DNA of 64,000 bases from Rhizobium sp. Root482 (GTDB lineage Bacteria > Pseudomonadota > Alphaproteobacteria > Rhizobiales > Rhizobiaceae), in contig NZ_LMFA01000021.1 in assembly GCF_001426565.1 (NCBI RefSeq), positions 186,001 through 250,000 of the forward strand. Direction: 5' to 3'. Below, piece by piece: positions 19,432 through 29,343 of the stretch. Positions within the stretch are counted from its first letter, which is position 1, and every line of letters begins with the position of its first letter. The notes under the pieces are model-generated. The model was given only the letters and a program-made list of their open reading frames with translations, did not search any database and was not told the DNA's origin. The position numbers and the translations under genes were made by a program.

Positions 19432-20288
19432 GGCCGAACTCCCTGTCTTTCTGCGGCAAGCATAGCATCCGCCATCAGCAGCGCATCCCTGTTGATTGCG
19501 ACATCGTGTACCCGGAAAACCGCAGCGCCTAACATTCTCAGCAATGCCGTGGTGGCCGCCGTCCCGATATCCCTCTCCTGCGCCTCGCGGCCGGTCACCG
19601 CGCCGATGAAGCGCTTGCGCGAGGTTCCGGCCAGCAAGGGCAAGCCAAATCCGCGCAATTCCTCGAACCGCGCCATCAGTTCGAGGTTCTCCCGCGTATC
19701 CTTGGCAAAGCCGAAACCGGGATCGAGCAGGATATGCTGCCTCTCGACGCCGGCCGCAGCCGCGATATCGAGCGAGCGTTCCAGGAAAAGATATTGATCG
19801 GCAATGACATCCGGCAGTTTTTCACGGTCGCGGCCGGTGTGCATGATGCAGAGGCCCGCCCCGCTGGCGGCCGCGATCACGGCGAGTTCCGGCTCGCGCT
19901 GCAATCCGTGCACGTCGTTGACGATATGCGCTCCGGCGGCAATTGCCAGCCGCGCCGTCTCGGCGCGATAGGTATCGACTGAAAGAACCACATCGGTATT
20001 TTTTGCCAGTTTCGAGATGACCGGCAGGATGCGATCCTGTTCTTCGCTGGCGGTCACGGCGGCCGCGCCCGGTCGGGTCGATTCGCCGCCGATGTCGAGG
20101 ATGTCAGCGCCCGCCTCGATGCAGCGCAGCCCCTGCGCGACCGCGGCCTCCGTCGTGTCATAGGTGCCGCCATCCGAAAACGAATCCGGCGTCACATTGA
20201 TGATCGCCATCAGCATGCCCTTGGGGCCGAGCGTCAGGCTCCGTCCATGAGCCAGATTCCAGGTGAAAGGCTGGAAGGGATCGTTCAT
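19428..20288 (-). CDS. folP: Dihydropteroate synthase
   Basis: 286 aa from ATG 20288; the open frame extends 10 codons to a GTG at 20318, which I consider less likely. It joins para-aminobenzoate to the pterin pyrophosphate and is the sulfonamide target. Motifs: IINVTPDSFSDGG, DIGGESTRPGA, the loop LDPGFGFAKD and GTSRKRFIG. First gene of folPBK, divergent from the DUF922 gene. Confidence 0.96.
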   Translation of the reverse strand: MNDPFQPFTWNLAHGRSLTLGPKGMLMAIINVTPDSFSDGGTYDTTEAAVAQGLRCIEAGADILDIGGESTRPGAAAVTASEEQDRILPVISKLAKNTDVVLSVDTYRAETARLAIAAGAHIVNDVHGLQREPELAVIAAASGAGLCIMHTGRDREKLPDVIADQYLFLERSLDIAAAAGVERQHILLDPGFGFAKDTRENLELMARFEELRGFGLPLLAGTSRKRFIGAVTGREAQERDIGTAATTALLRMLGAAVFRVHDVAINRDALLMADAMLAAERQGVRP

Positions 20289-20488
20289 GCTGTCACACTT
20301 CCTTCCATCAATTTCCACCCTGGGGCGATGGCATCATGCGCGCGACTGTGGCAAAGACGCATCCGCCGCTTCCGAGGCGCGCCGGTATCCGATCTTCGCC
20401 AGCGCGGGAGCATCTTCTATTTGCTGTTGCGCTCCGGCTGGCTATGCCCCAAGCTTGACGGAAGTTCAACTGCCGAGACCTCATCCCC

Positions 20489-21109
20489 ATGCCCATTGCC
20501 CGCATTCCTTTCGCCGCGCTCCTGATTGCGGGTTTCTCGACGATCCTGCCCGCGACAGTGCCTGCCGAAACCGTCATCAACAAGACGATCACCTATTTCT
20601 CCGTGGGGGGGCGCACGGCCGAAGAGCTCGACAAGGCGCTGTCCAGTCACGGGCCGATGATGAATTCGACCGGCACCCGCCATCCCGGCGCCACCAAGAT
20701 CAAGTTCGGCGGCACGGTGACCTATGTGAAGCACGGCGAACGCTGCGCGGTCGGCAGCGCCAAGGTGACGCTCAGCACGAGGCTGATCCTGCCGCGCTGG
20801 AAAAACCGAAAAAAGGCGAACAAAGATCTCGCCCTCGTCTGGGACACCCTGTCTCGGGATATCAAACGTCACGAGGAGCGCCATGCCGAGATCGCCCGCA
20901 ACCATGCCCGCAAGCTGGAAAAGGATTTTATGGCGCTGAAGCCCGAGGCCGATTGCGAGCGCATGCAGGCCCGCGTGGCGCGATTGAGCGAGACCGCCAT
21001 CGAGAAACACGACCGGGACCAGGCCCGCTTCGACCGCACCGAGGCCGTCAATTTCGACCGACGGATGATCCGGCTGCTGCAATATCGCCTGGATAGCATG
21101 ACGAAGTGA
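20489..21109 (+). CDS. DUF922-type secreted putative Zn-dependent protease
   Basis: 206 aa. A signal peptide of about 26 residues ends in ATVPAETV. The core has TYFSVGGRTAEEL near the start of the mature part and RHEERHAEIARNHA, an HExxH zinc-protease motif, near residue 130. A conserved Cys pair is seen (ERCAVG and EADCERM). This pattern matches DUF922 proteins; proteolysis is predicted from HExxH and not otherwise established. Confidence 0.75.
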   Translation: MPIARIPFAALLIAGFSTILPATVPAETVINKTITYFSVGGRTAEELDKALSSHGPMMNSTGTRHPGATKIKFGGTVTYVKHGERCAVGSAKVTLSTRLILPRWKNRKKANKDLALVWDTLSRDIKRHEERHAEIARNHARKLEKDFMALKPEADCERMQARVARLSETAIEKHDRDQARFDRTEAVNFDRRMIRLLQYRLDSMTK

Positions 21110-21354
21110 TGCGAGCAGCAGGCGCCGCGGCGTACGGCCGCCAAGGTTCCCGGCGCTGCTTCACCTGCCTGGCCCGAAACTTGCGCCTCAACAGTATCTC
21201 ATTGGTGATTTCTAGCGATAGAACAGCAACGCAGCTTGCGCTATAGTTCAATCATGGAGTGAGAGACAGCACATGAAAGCTTTGCTCGCCTCACCCGGTT
21301 CCGCCCGAGTATGCGCCCATGACGGGCGAGAGAAGCCGGAAGTATTGTTTCGCG
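21110..21354. other. Intergenic stretch, no clear gene
   Basis: No conserved protein frame is visible. A 28-codon plus-strand frame beginning at the ATG near 21274 has only a distant GGAG and is not supported. The candidate small RNA begins after this stretch. Confidence 0.4.
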
Positions 21355-21509
21355 CTTGACTGTCCTGTTCTGGATTGCAACCGACCGTCCGGACCGTCAT
21401 GCACAGATGTTCTCCTGGCGTATGCTTTTTCGACGGATGTTCCCTCCCTCATCCCTTCGAAATGCGCCCTCCTCGCCCCGCTTGTCGGCAACGACCTGCG
21501 GGGCTTTTT
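21355..21509 (+). ncRNA. Candidate trans-acting small RNA with terminator
   Basis: A rhizobial-type -35 (CTTGAC, 21355-21360) is followed, with no good -10, by about 120 non-coding bases that end in a strong rho-independent terminator: stem 21475-21481 with 21498-21504, then TTTTT. The body contains the C-rich unpaired-looking runs TTCTCC, TTCCCTCCCTC and GCCCTCCTC, which are complementary to Shine-Dalgarno sequences, as in several alphaproteobacterial sRNA families with anti-SD motifs. The orphan plus-strand terminator, with no gene in front, is the main argument. I cannot assign a family. Confidence 0.45.
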
Positions 21510-21546
21510 CTTGCCGGCGTATTGCTAGAGCATCGTTCGGCCAGTC

Positions 21547-21867
21547 TCAGGCCTGGCGCTCGGGAACGTGAACGACGAGCCCGTCCAGGCCATCGTTCAT
21601 CTTGATCTGGCAGGACAGCCGCGAGGTCGGCCTTACGTCATAGGCGAAATCGAGCATGTCTTCCTCCATCGCCTCCGGCGCACCCACGGTCGGCGACCAT
21701 TGCTCGTCCACATAGACGTGACAGGTCGCGCAGGCGCAGGCGCCGCCGCATTCCGCCTCGATCCCCGGAATAGAATTGCGCACCGCGTTTTCCATGACGG
21801 TGGAGCCGCTCTGGACGTCAAGCTCATGGCGCGTGCCGTCAAAGGCGATGATGGTCAGTTTTGGCAT
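21547..21867 (-). CDS. 2Fe-2S ferredoxin (adrenodoxin type)
   Basis: 106 aa. The cluster ligands are visible as [11 protein letters not shown] (Cys-x5-Cys-x2-Cys) plus the distal Cys in RLSCQIK. Such ferredoxins serve Fe-S assembly or P450-type monooxygenases; no such partner is adjacent. Single-gene unit. Confidence 0.93.
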   Translation of the reverse strand: MPKLTIIAFDGTRHELDVQSGSTVMENAVRNSIPGIEAECGGACACATCHVYVDEQWSPTVGAPEAMEEDMLDFAYDVRPTSRLSCQIKMNDGLDGLVVHVPERQA

Positions 21868-22074
21868 GGTTTCTTCCGGATTCCTGGCGTTTTATCGGCG
21901 TGCCGCAGGAACGATCACGCCGCCCCTTCTAAAGGCGGCGGCGGCGGCAGGCGGCTAATTTCTTTTGATTTCTTCCAACAAATCGTCGCGCCAGTCAACA
22001 CGCGGCCGGCAGGCGAAGGCCTTGGTCGTCCGTGACCCTTCGTCGCGATCGCTGGAGCCGATCTATCCGCGCGG

Positions 22075-22443
22075 TTACCGGCAGAGCTTGAGGATGAACA
22101 TTTCCGCCTCGAGCACCGCGGCTGCGAGCATTGCCAGATGGCCGGCATCGTCCGGCGCGCCCTCGACCTTGGCCGCTGCCGAAGCGACCGCGGATGCGCC
22201 GATAGCGAGAGCAGCGCCTTTCATCCGGTGGGCCGTGGCTTGCCGCTCCGCCGGGGTGGCGGGGGAAAGCTCCTTCATCAGCTGCCGTGCCTGTCGCGCA
22301 AAAATCTGCAGCACCTCGATTTCCAGTGCCTTGTCGCCCATCGTCTGCTGGGCAAGGTGAAGAAAATCGATCGGTCTGGAGGCCGACGGGCAAGCGGCCC
22401 CGATCGTATCGGGCGCCTCGAATGCAATGCGCAGTGCAGCCAT
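22075..22443 (-). CDS. Single-domain Hpt (histidine phosphotransfer) protein
   Basis: 122 aa consisting of a helical bundle only. AHRMKGAALAIGA carries the expected phosphoryl-accepting His and the following Lys-Gly of Hpt domains; QIFARQARQLMKEL forms the preceding helix. It lacks the degenerate ATPase domain of ChpT, so it is not the CckA partner by structure. Its cognate kinase is not evident from position. Confidence 0.75.
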   Translation of the reverse strand: MAALRIAFEAPDTIGAACPSASRPIDFLHLAQQTMGDKALEIEVLQIFARQARQLMKELSPATPAERQATAHRMKGAALAIGASAVASAAAKVEGAPDDAGHLAMLAAAVLEAEMFILKLCR

Positions 22444-23041
22444 GTACCCTTATCCCCGTTCTGTGCTTTTCTGGAGCAACTGCCCGTCCGCCTTGAAATT
22501 GCCTCGGCCTGTCGTTCTATCGCATGGCGCAAGGGTGGCGAAGTTCCCTGGTCGGGGCTTCTACCTGCCTGCGCGCCCGCTTTTCCACGGATCTGTTTTG
22601 GCGGCTTCGATGCTGCCATCCGGTTAAAGTGGCATGGGCGGTCACGGCTTTCGCTCGGCATGGTTAACGACTGTTAAACCGGCCGAATCCAACAGCTTTC
22701 AGCGATAAACGGGAATGATTTCAATTAAGATATTGTTAGGATTTTAATGAATCCCGGCACCCTTAATTGTAAGAAACTGGTGAATGTGTCACTACGGTAC
22801 GTTGAGGGATGTGTTCATGCCGTCCGGCACGAACCTCCCCGACGGGCGACCGCGTGGAATAAAGCATCTGACGAGGAGACTGGGTCTTCCGCAGATGTGT
22901 GGTGAAATGGGTGCATGTCAGGTTCTGCGTAAATGCGATACGCATGTCCTGCCATCACAGTCCGGTTCGGAGAGGCTCCCAATGCAGGCGGCGTTGCGGA
23001 GCGTCCTTCGGAAGGACGATCTAGTAACAAGGCGTATCCGC
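22444..23041. other. Long leader/promoter region of gpr
   Basis: 598 bases with no supported gene. It holds a near-palindromic TTAA-N6-TTAA at 22664-22677 (one base short of the CtrA spacing), an AT-rich stretch at 22700-22770 likely to contain the promoter, and a 7-bp hairpin (23002-23008 with 23012-23018) about 25 bases before the gpr start codon. Confidence 0.45.
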
Positions 23042-26000
23042 ATGGCGACGAATAAAAGCAGCGAAACGATCGACGACAAGGCTTTTCAGGCGTTGGAAGA
23101 CGCGCTGAAAATCGATTTCGATGAGCTCAAGTCTGCCTTGAACGACAAGACTTCCTTGGATGATCCGGAGGAACACGTGTCCGAAGCCAGCAACCCGGCG
23201 CCGGCGCCCGCCCGGTCCACAGGCGCAAGACCTCAACAGGACCAGGCCGGCAAGAGCGCCCGCGCCGAGGCACAGAAAAGCCTTTCCCCGGAGCCGGCAC
23301 CCCGCGCGCCCAGCTTCGCTCCCGCAAATGACGACGGCCGCAAAAGCCCGGCCGCGATCCTGAGATCGCTCGACATGCGCTCCGGCCGCTCGGCGCTGCG
23401 CATCGCAGCCGCCGTTTCGCTGTTGTGGGTCGCTGGCGGCCTGGGTGTCGCCAATCTGCTTTACGGGCCTGAAATCTGGCAGATCCGCTCGCTCGCCGAC
23501 CTTTCCGCCATGCCGGGCGCCATCGGCGTGGCCATCTTCATCATCCTGCCGGTGATGCTGTTCTTCTCCTTCGCCACCATGATCTCGCGCGCGCAGGAAC
23601 TGCGCAATGCCGCCCGTTCCATGGCCGAAGTCGCGCTCCGGCTCGCCGAGCCGGAAACCGCCGCATCCGAACGCATCATGACCGTCGGTCAGGCTGTGCG
23701 CCGCGAAGTCTCGGCCATGAATGAGGGCATCGAACGCACCATCGCCCGGGCGACGGAGCTGGAAACGCTCGTGCATGCCGAAGTCAATGCGCTCGAGCGC
23801 AGCTATAGCGACAACGAGTTGCGGGTGCGCACCCTTGTCCAGGAGCTCGGGCTCGAACGGGAATCCATCGTCGGCCACGCCGAACGCATCCGTTCCTCGA
23901 TCTCCGGTGCCCATACGCAGTTGAAGGACGAACTGGCGGTTGCCAGCGACGATATCGCCAACCGCATCGCCACCTCCGGCGAAGCCTTCGCCTCGATGAT
24001 CGAAACCCGTGCCGCCGCACTGATGGAGCGATCCGAGAACGCCTCGCAGGCCATTGGTGCGATGCTCTCGACACGCACGGACAATCTGGTCTCAGGGCTC
24101 ACGGCCGCCGGCATGTCGCTCAGCAACGAATTCGACACGCGCCTCGAAAACCTCAGCCACACGCTGACGAAGCGTGGCCAGCAGTTGCTCGGCCAGTTCG
24201 AAACCCGCGCCTCCTCGCTCGATGCGAATACCGAGAAGCTGAACGCAGCGCTGAACGAGCGCGCCCGCCAGCTGAACGAGACCCTGATTGCGCGCACCCG
24301 CGATCTCAACGAGAGCCTGAATGTCGGCCAGCAGGCGATCACCGGCGGTCTCGACGACATCCTCCATACGTTGAACGCGGCACTGGACGAAAAGGGCGCG
24401 AGCTTCCGCCAGAGCCTCAAGACCTCCGCAGACGACATGATCATGGACCTCGACCTTCGCTCCGGCTTCTTCGAGGAGAAGCTGCAGACCACGGTCGGGC
24501 ATTTGTCGACATCCTTCGATTCTCGATTCCACGAATTTGCCTCCGCCTTCGACAAACGCGCCGGCATGCTGGATTCGAAGCTGATGGAGGGGCTCGCCCG
24601 TATCAACCAGTCGGTCAGCGGCGGCTCGGACGCGATCGGCGGCATTCTCGACGGCGGCATCGAGCGCTTCGAATCCGCCCTGTCCGAACAGTCGCTGACG
24701 CTTGCGACGACGCTCGGCACGACGCAGGACTTCATCGAGCAGACGATCAGCGGCAAGACTGCCGAACTCAGCGATGCCATCGGCAACGCCCATAGCCGCA
24801 TCGATTCCGTGCTGACGGAGCGCTCGGGCTCGCTGATGAGCGCGCTCAGCGCCGCGCAGGACCGGATCGAGAACGGCTTTGCCGGCCGCGCCGATATGCT
24901 GGAGGCGACCCTCACCGAGAGCCAGAAGCGGATGGCCGAGACGCTCGAGGCCCGCACCGGCGCCATTTTCGCCCATAATCGGGAACTGACGGAAAACATC
25001 GAGGCGAAGACGAGCGGCTTCATCGACGGGCTGCAGGCCATCCACGGCCGCATCGAGGACACACTGAGCAGCCGCGCCGGCGACATCACCAGCGCCATCG
25101 CCACCAGCCAGACCCGCCTCGACGAGACGCTTTCGGAACGCACGGTGGAACTGGCCGGGCTGCTCGCCGCCAGCACGTCCTCCATCGACAGCGCGCTGGA
25201 GGGATCGGCCGAGCGGATCGATACGATCCTGTCCGAGCGGACCGGCGCTCTCGAAACAGTTCTGACATCGTCGAGCGCCGCGATCGAAAATGCCTTCGAC
25301 GGCACGGCTGAACGCATCGAGACCGTCCTGTCGCAGCGCACCGGCACGCTTGCAAATGTCCTCACCTCTTCGGCGGGTGCAATCGAGAACGCCATCGGCG
25401 GCACGGCGGAGCGACTGGACCTTCTGCTTTCGGAGCGCAGCCAAGCGCTCCACGAGACGCTTGCCAGCCAGACGGCCACGCTCGACAGCCTGCTCGCGGA
25501 CCGTTCCGCCGAGATCGCCGGCACCATGTCGGCACGGGCAAACGAGATGGCCGACACGCTGAACAGCCGCTCGGAGGAGATCGCCGACAATCTTTCGTTC
25601 CGCGCATCGGCCATCGCCGAAGCCATGACCGACCGCGCCGGCGACATCGAAAAGCAGCTTTCCGAGCGCGTCACGGAGGTGGCCGACAACCTGACCGGCC
25701 GCGTCAACGCGATCGCCGGCACGATGACCAGCGCAACTGCGGGAATTGCCCAAACCCTTTCCGGTCACACGTCCGAACTGGCGGCAATGATGACCGGCCG
25801 TGCGAACGAGATCGACCATACGCTGGCCAGCCGTGCCGATCTGCTCACCTCCTCCCTCGCCTCGACGCATGACCAGATCAAGGCGACGCTCGACGAGCGG
25901 ATCGACGCCATCAACATCGCCGTGACGCATGGAACGGCGCAGCTTTCGGATGTACTCGGCGACCAGGCGACATCCATCGCCACGACGATCGCCACCAGTT

Positions 26001-29000
26001 CGAGCATGCTGGAAATGTCGCTCGAGGAGCGCCAGAACGCGCTTGCCAGGGCGATCGACACGAGCGCCGAAGCGCTGGAGCAGCGTCTGCGCGCCAGCAC
26101 CGGCCATGTGGCGGGCCAACTGGGCGAAACGGCCGAGCAGATCGGCCGCGCCGCCGATACCCTCACCCACCGGCTGGACACATCGCTTTCCAGCATCAAT
26201 GCCAGTGTCGATGAGACCGGTGCGCGCATCGAAACCAGCCTCGGCATGCTGGAAACCCGCATTCGCGATAGCGTCGGCGGCGTCAGCGACATCGCCAGCA
26301 CGGCCGGCGAGCGGATCGCGGAAACACTGTCCGCCAAGGTCTCCGAACTCGACCAGATCAGCGACAGCGCAGTGACGCGCATCGCCGAAAGCCTGTCCGG
26401 CCGCACCGAGGAAATCGATCGGATCGGCAATGTTGCGGCGGCGCGGATTGCCGAAACCTTGTCCGGTCATACGGCCGAGTTCGACCAGATCGCCACCGCT
26501 GCGGCGGCGATGATCTCGGACAGCCTCTCTGACCGCACCCGCGAGATCGAAACCATCGGAAGCACCACGGCAAGCCGGATCGCCGAGACCTTGCGCAGCC
26601 ATACCGACGATCTGGGTCGCGCCGGCGAGGAAGCCGCAAGCCGGATCGAAGCCAGCATCGAGGGCGGCACGGGCCGGATCGAGGAGCGGCTTGGAACCAT
26701 GGATCGCGCGCTGTCGATCGGCCTCGACAATGTCAGCCGCACGATCGAGGGCAAGGCCGCAGGTCTCGTCACCAATCTGCGAGGCGCCGTCAGCGAAGCC
26801 GCCGAGGGGATCGACGCGGAGGCTTTGCGCTCGGCCGAAACCCTTACGAAGGCCGGCGAAGAGTTTGCTCAGGCCATGGCGGCACGCCAGGCCGATTTCC
26901 AGTCTTCCGTGGAACGGGCGGCGGCGACCGCCGCCATGCGCAGCGCCGAACTGGCGCGCTCGGTCGGCGATGCCACCGATGGCGCCACCACCCGCATCGC
27001 CGAGACCCAGGCCCGCCTTGACGAGCAGGCCTCGGTGCTCAACCAGAGCCTGAGCGAAGTGGAAAAGGCGTTGGAAGCGCGCGGCAACACGATCCGCTCG
27101 ACGCTCGACGACAGCACGCGTGAACTGAATTCCATGCTGGCCGGACGTTCGGCCGAACTGACCCGCCTGATCGAGGAGAAGGCACGGCCGATCATCGACC
27201 AGTATGCGGCAACCGGCAGGGAAGCAGCCGAGCGCATCAGCGACGTGGCCGGACAGGCCGCGGAGCGCCTGCGCGCCGAAAACGCGACGCTGATCGACAG
27301 CCTGACGGCACGCACCGGCGAAACGGTGGACGCCATTTCCAGCCGCGCCGAGGAAACGGCCAAGGCGATGAAGATGGTCGAGAACCGCCTGCAATCGACG
27401 GCAATGGGCCTGATCGACCAGCTGGCGTCCAGCAATTCCTCGATCGCAGGCGTCATCGAGCAGGCAAGCGCCAATCTCGGCGCCATGGACGAGCAGCTGG
27501 AAACGACAACGGCACGGTTCTCCGAATCCGCCACCCGCGCCTCCGACATGCTGTCCACCTCCACCCGCCTCCTGGAAGGCAAGGTCGACAAGCTTGCCGA
27601 TATTTCGGGCGCGACGCTTTCGCAGATCGGCGGCATCGTCGGCCGTTTCGAGGACCATTCGAGGGTGCTCAGCCAGGCATCCGACCTTCTGGGTGCCGCG
27701 CAGTCCAATCTCGCCAGCACGCTGGAGGAGCGTCAGGACGCGCTGCGCACCCTGTCGATCGGCCTCGTCAGCCGGTCGGAAGAAATCGAAAAGACCATGC
27801 ATGCCCTGGAAGGTTTCGTCGATGGCGCCTTCCAGCGCGCCGAAGATCGTTCGGCCCAGGTCGCGGGCAATCTGCGATCCGGCATCCAGTCGTCGTTCAG
27901 CGATGTCGGTCGTATCCTGACCGAAGCCGAACAGCGCGCTGCCTCCGCAGCCGAGGCCATGCGCAGCGTCGTGGTCAAGGCCGGTGACGAAGCCAGCATG
28001 TCGGTCGAATCCGTCTTCATCCGTGCCGAGGAACGTTCCAACGAGATCGCCGGCAATCTGAGGGCCGGCGTGCAGGCCTCGTTTGCCGAGGTCAGCAAGA
28101 CCCTGTCGGATGCCGAAGCGCGCGCCACCTCCGCAAGCGAAGCCATGCGAACGGCCGTCAGCAAGGCCGGAGAAGATGCCGGCATGGCTGTCGAAGGCGC
28201 CTTCGTGCGCGCCGAGGAACGGTCCAAGGAGGTCGCTTCCCGCCTGCGCGGCAGCGTCGGCGCATCCTTGTCCGATATCGACCGGCTGATGACCGATACC
28301 GGCAAGAAATCGGACGTCGCCGCCCAGCAGATGGGAGAATCCATCCGCCAGGCCGTCGAGGAAGCCGTCACCCGCTTCAGCGGCGCGACCGACGAAATCC
28401 GCCGCTCGGCTCACGAGATCCGTCGGGAACTCGACGTGACCCGCGAAGAACTGAAGCGCGGCGCCTTCGACCTGCCGGAAGAAGCCAAGGAGAATGCCGC
28501 GGTCATGCGCCGGGCCGTCTCCGAACAGATCAAGGCGCTGCAAGAACTGTCTGACATCATCGGCAAGTCCTCCAGCCAGCTCGAGGTCTCGCAGCCGCCG
28601 GTTCGCCAGCAGGAAGCCCAGCAAGCGGCGCCGCAGCCGGTTGCCGCCGCACCCGCGCGCGCCGTTCAGCCGCAGGCAGCACCTGCCTCGCTTCGCCAGG
28701 AGGCAACACCGGCGCTTCGCGGCAGTCTTGGCCTGGAACAGCAGCCGCGCGCGCTTGCCCAGCAGCCTGCGAGCCGCCCGGCCGAGGCGCCGGCGCAGAC
28801 TCGTCAGCCGGAAGCCCGCCAACAGGAAGAAGGCAGCGGCTGGATGCGCGACCTGCTGCGGGGCGCATCGCGCGACGAGCAGACCGCCGTCGCCGCGCCC
28901 GCAGCCAGGGCAAGCGAAAGCCAGCCGTCGGTCCGCGCCGGCGACACGCGCAATCCGCGCCATGTGATGGAATCGCTGAACTCGCTCTCGGTGGATATCG

Positions 29001-29305
29001 CCCGGGCCATCGACCATGATGCCTCCGTCGATCTGTGGCGCCGTTACCAGCGCGGCGAACGCGACGTCTTCACCCGTCGCCTCTACACGCTGAAGGGCCA
29101 GCAGACCTTCGACGAGATCAAGCGCAAGTATGAACGCGAGCCGGAATTCCGCACCGCCGTCGATCGTTACATCGCCGATTTCGAAAAACTGCTTGGCGAC
29201 GTCGCCCGCAGCGACCGCGACAAGGTGATGACGCAGACCTACCTGACATCCGACACCGGCAAGGTCTATACAATGCTTGCCCATGCGGCAGGCCGGTTCA
29301 GCTGA
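23042..29305 (+). CDS. gpr: Growth pole ring protein (GPR/RgsE homologue), giant polar scaffold
   Basis: 2087 aa from ATG 23042, start MATNKSSETID; the frame is open to 22784 but those codons look random. Two membrane helices sit near residues 120-140 and 158-183. About 1500 residues of alpha-helical, apolipoprotein/kinesin-like repeats follow, with the recurring unit AERI-TLSERTG. Three tandem 62-residue repeats lie at about 1595-1757, then a Gln/Pro/Ala-rich linker (about 1843-1963) and a conserved C-terminal domain (HVMESLNSLSVDIARAI to the end). Size and layout match Agrobacterium GPR and Sinorhizobium RgsE, which form a ring at the growing pole and are needed for unipolar growth. The assignment is by architecture. 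Confidence 0.85.
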   Translation: MATNKSSETIDDKAFQALEDALKIDFDELKSALNDKTSLDDPEEHVSEASNPAPAPARSTGARPQQDQAGKSARAEAQKSLSPEPAPRAPSFAPANDDGRKSPAAILRSLDMRSGRSALRIAAAVSLLWVAGGLGVANLLYGPEIWQIRSLADLSAMPGAIGVAIFIILPVMLFFSFATMISRAQELRNAARSMAEVALRLAEPETAASERIMTVGQAVRREVSAMNEGIERTIARATELETLVHAEVNALERSYSDNELRVRTLVQELGLERESIVGHAERIRSSISGAHTQLKDELAVASDDIANRIATSGEAFASMIETRAAALMERSENASQAIGAMLSTRTDNLVSGLTAAGMSLSNEFDTRLENLSHTLTKRGQQLLGQFETRASSLDANTEKLNAALNERARQLNETLIARTRDLNESLNVGQQAITGGLDDILHTLNAALDEKGASFRQSLKTSADDMIMDLDLRSGFFEEKLQTTVGHLSTSFDSRFHEFASAFDKRAGMLDSKLMEGLARINQSVSGGSDAIGGILDGGIERFESALSEQSLTLATTLGTTQDFIEQTISGKTAELSDAIGNAHSRIDSVLTERSGSLMSALSAAQDRIENGFAGRADMLEATLTESQKRMAETLEARTGAIFAHNRELTENIEAKTSGFIDGLQAIHGRIEDTLSSRAGDITSAIATSQTRLDETLSERTVELAGLLAASTSSIDSALEGSAERIDTILSERTGALETVLTSSSAAIENAFDGTAERIETVLSQRTGTLANVLTSSAGAIENAIGGTAERLDLLLSERSQALHETLASQTATLDSLLADRSAEIAGTMSARANEMADTLNSRSEEIADNLSFRASAIAEAMTDRAGDIEKQLSERVTEVADNLTGRVNAIAGTMTSATAGIAQTLSGHTSELAAMMTGRANEIDHTLASRADLLTSSLASTHDQIKATLDERIDAINIAVTHGTAQLSDVLGDQATSIATTIATSSSMLEMSLEERQNALARAIDTSAEALEQRLRASTGHVAGQLGETAEQIGRAADTLTHRLDTSLSSINASVDETGARIETSLGMLETRIRDSVGGVSDIASTAGERIAETLSAKVSELDQISDSAVTRIAESLSGRTEEIDRIGNVAAARIAETLSGHTAEFDQIATAAAAMISDSLSDRTREIETIGSTTASRIAETLRSHTDDLGRAGEEAASRIEASIEGGTGRIEERLGTMDRALSIGLDNVSRTIEGKAAGLVTNLRGAVSEAAEGIDAEALRSAETLTKAGEEFAQAMAARQADFQSSVERAAATAAMRSAELARSVGDATDGATTRIAETQARLDEQASVLNQSLSEVEKALEARGNTIRSTLDDSTRELNSMLAGRSAELTRLIEEKARPIIDQYAATGREAAERISDVAGQAAERLRAENATLIDSLTARTGETVDAISSRAEETAKAMKMVENRLQSTAMGLIDQLASSNSSIAGVIEQASANLGAMDEQLETTTARFSESATRASDMLSTSTRLLEGKVDKLADISGATLSQIGGIVGRFEDHSRVLSQASDLLGAAQSNLASTLEERQDALRTLSIGLVSRSEEIEKTMHALEGFVDGAFQRAEDRSAQVAGNLRSGIQSSFSDVGRILTEAEQRAASAAEAMRSVVVKAGDEASMSVESVFIRAEERSNEIAGNLRAGVQASFAEVSKTLSDAEARATSASEAMRTAVSKAGEDAGMAVEGAFVRAEERSKEVASRLRGSVGASLSDIDRLMTDTGKKSDVAAQQMGESIRQAVEEAVTRFSGATDEIRRSAHEIRRELDVTREELKRGAFDLPEEAKENAAVMRRAVSEQIKALQELSDIIGKSSSQLEVSQPPVRQQEAQQAAPQPVAAAPARAVQPQAAPASLRQEATPALRGSLGLEQQPRALAQQPASRPAEAPAQTRQPEARQQEEGSGWMRDLLRGASRDEQTAVAAPAARASESQPSVRAGDTRNPRHVMESLNSLSVDIARAIDHDASVDLWRRYQRGERDVFTRRLYTLKGQQTFDEIKRKYEREPEFRTAVDRYIADFEKLLGDVARSDRDKVMTQTYLTSDTGKVYTMLAHAAGRFS

Positions 29306-29315
29306 TTGACCGACA

Positions 29316-29343
29316 GACGGCTCCTCTTCCGGGAGCCGTCTTC
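29316..29343 (+). terminator. Terminator of gpr
   Basis: A 9-bp perfect stem (29316-29324 with 29332-29340) begins 10 bases after the gpr stop and is followed by TTCGTC. The T-run is weak. Confidence 0.65.
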
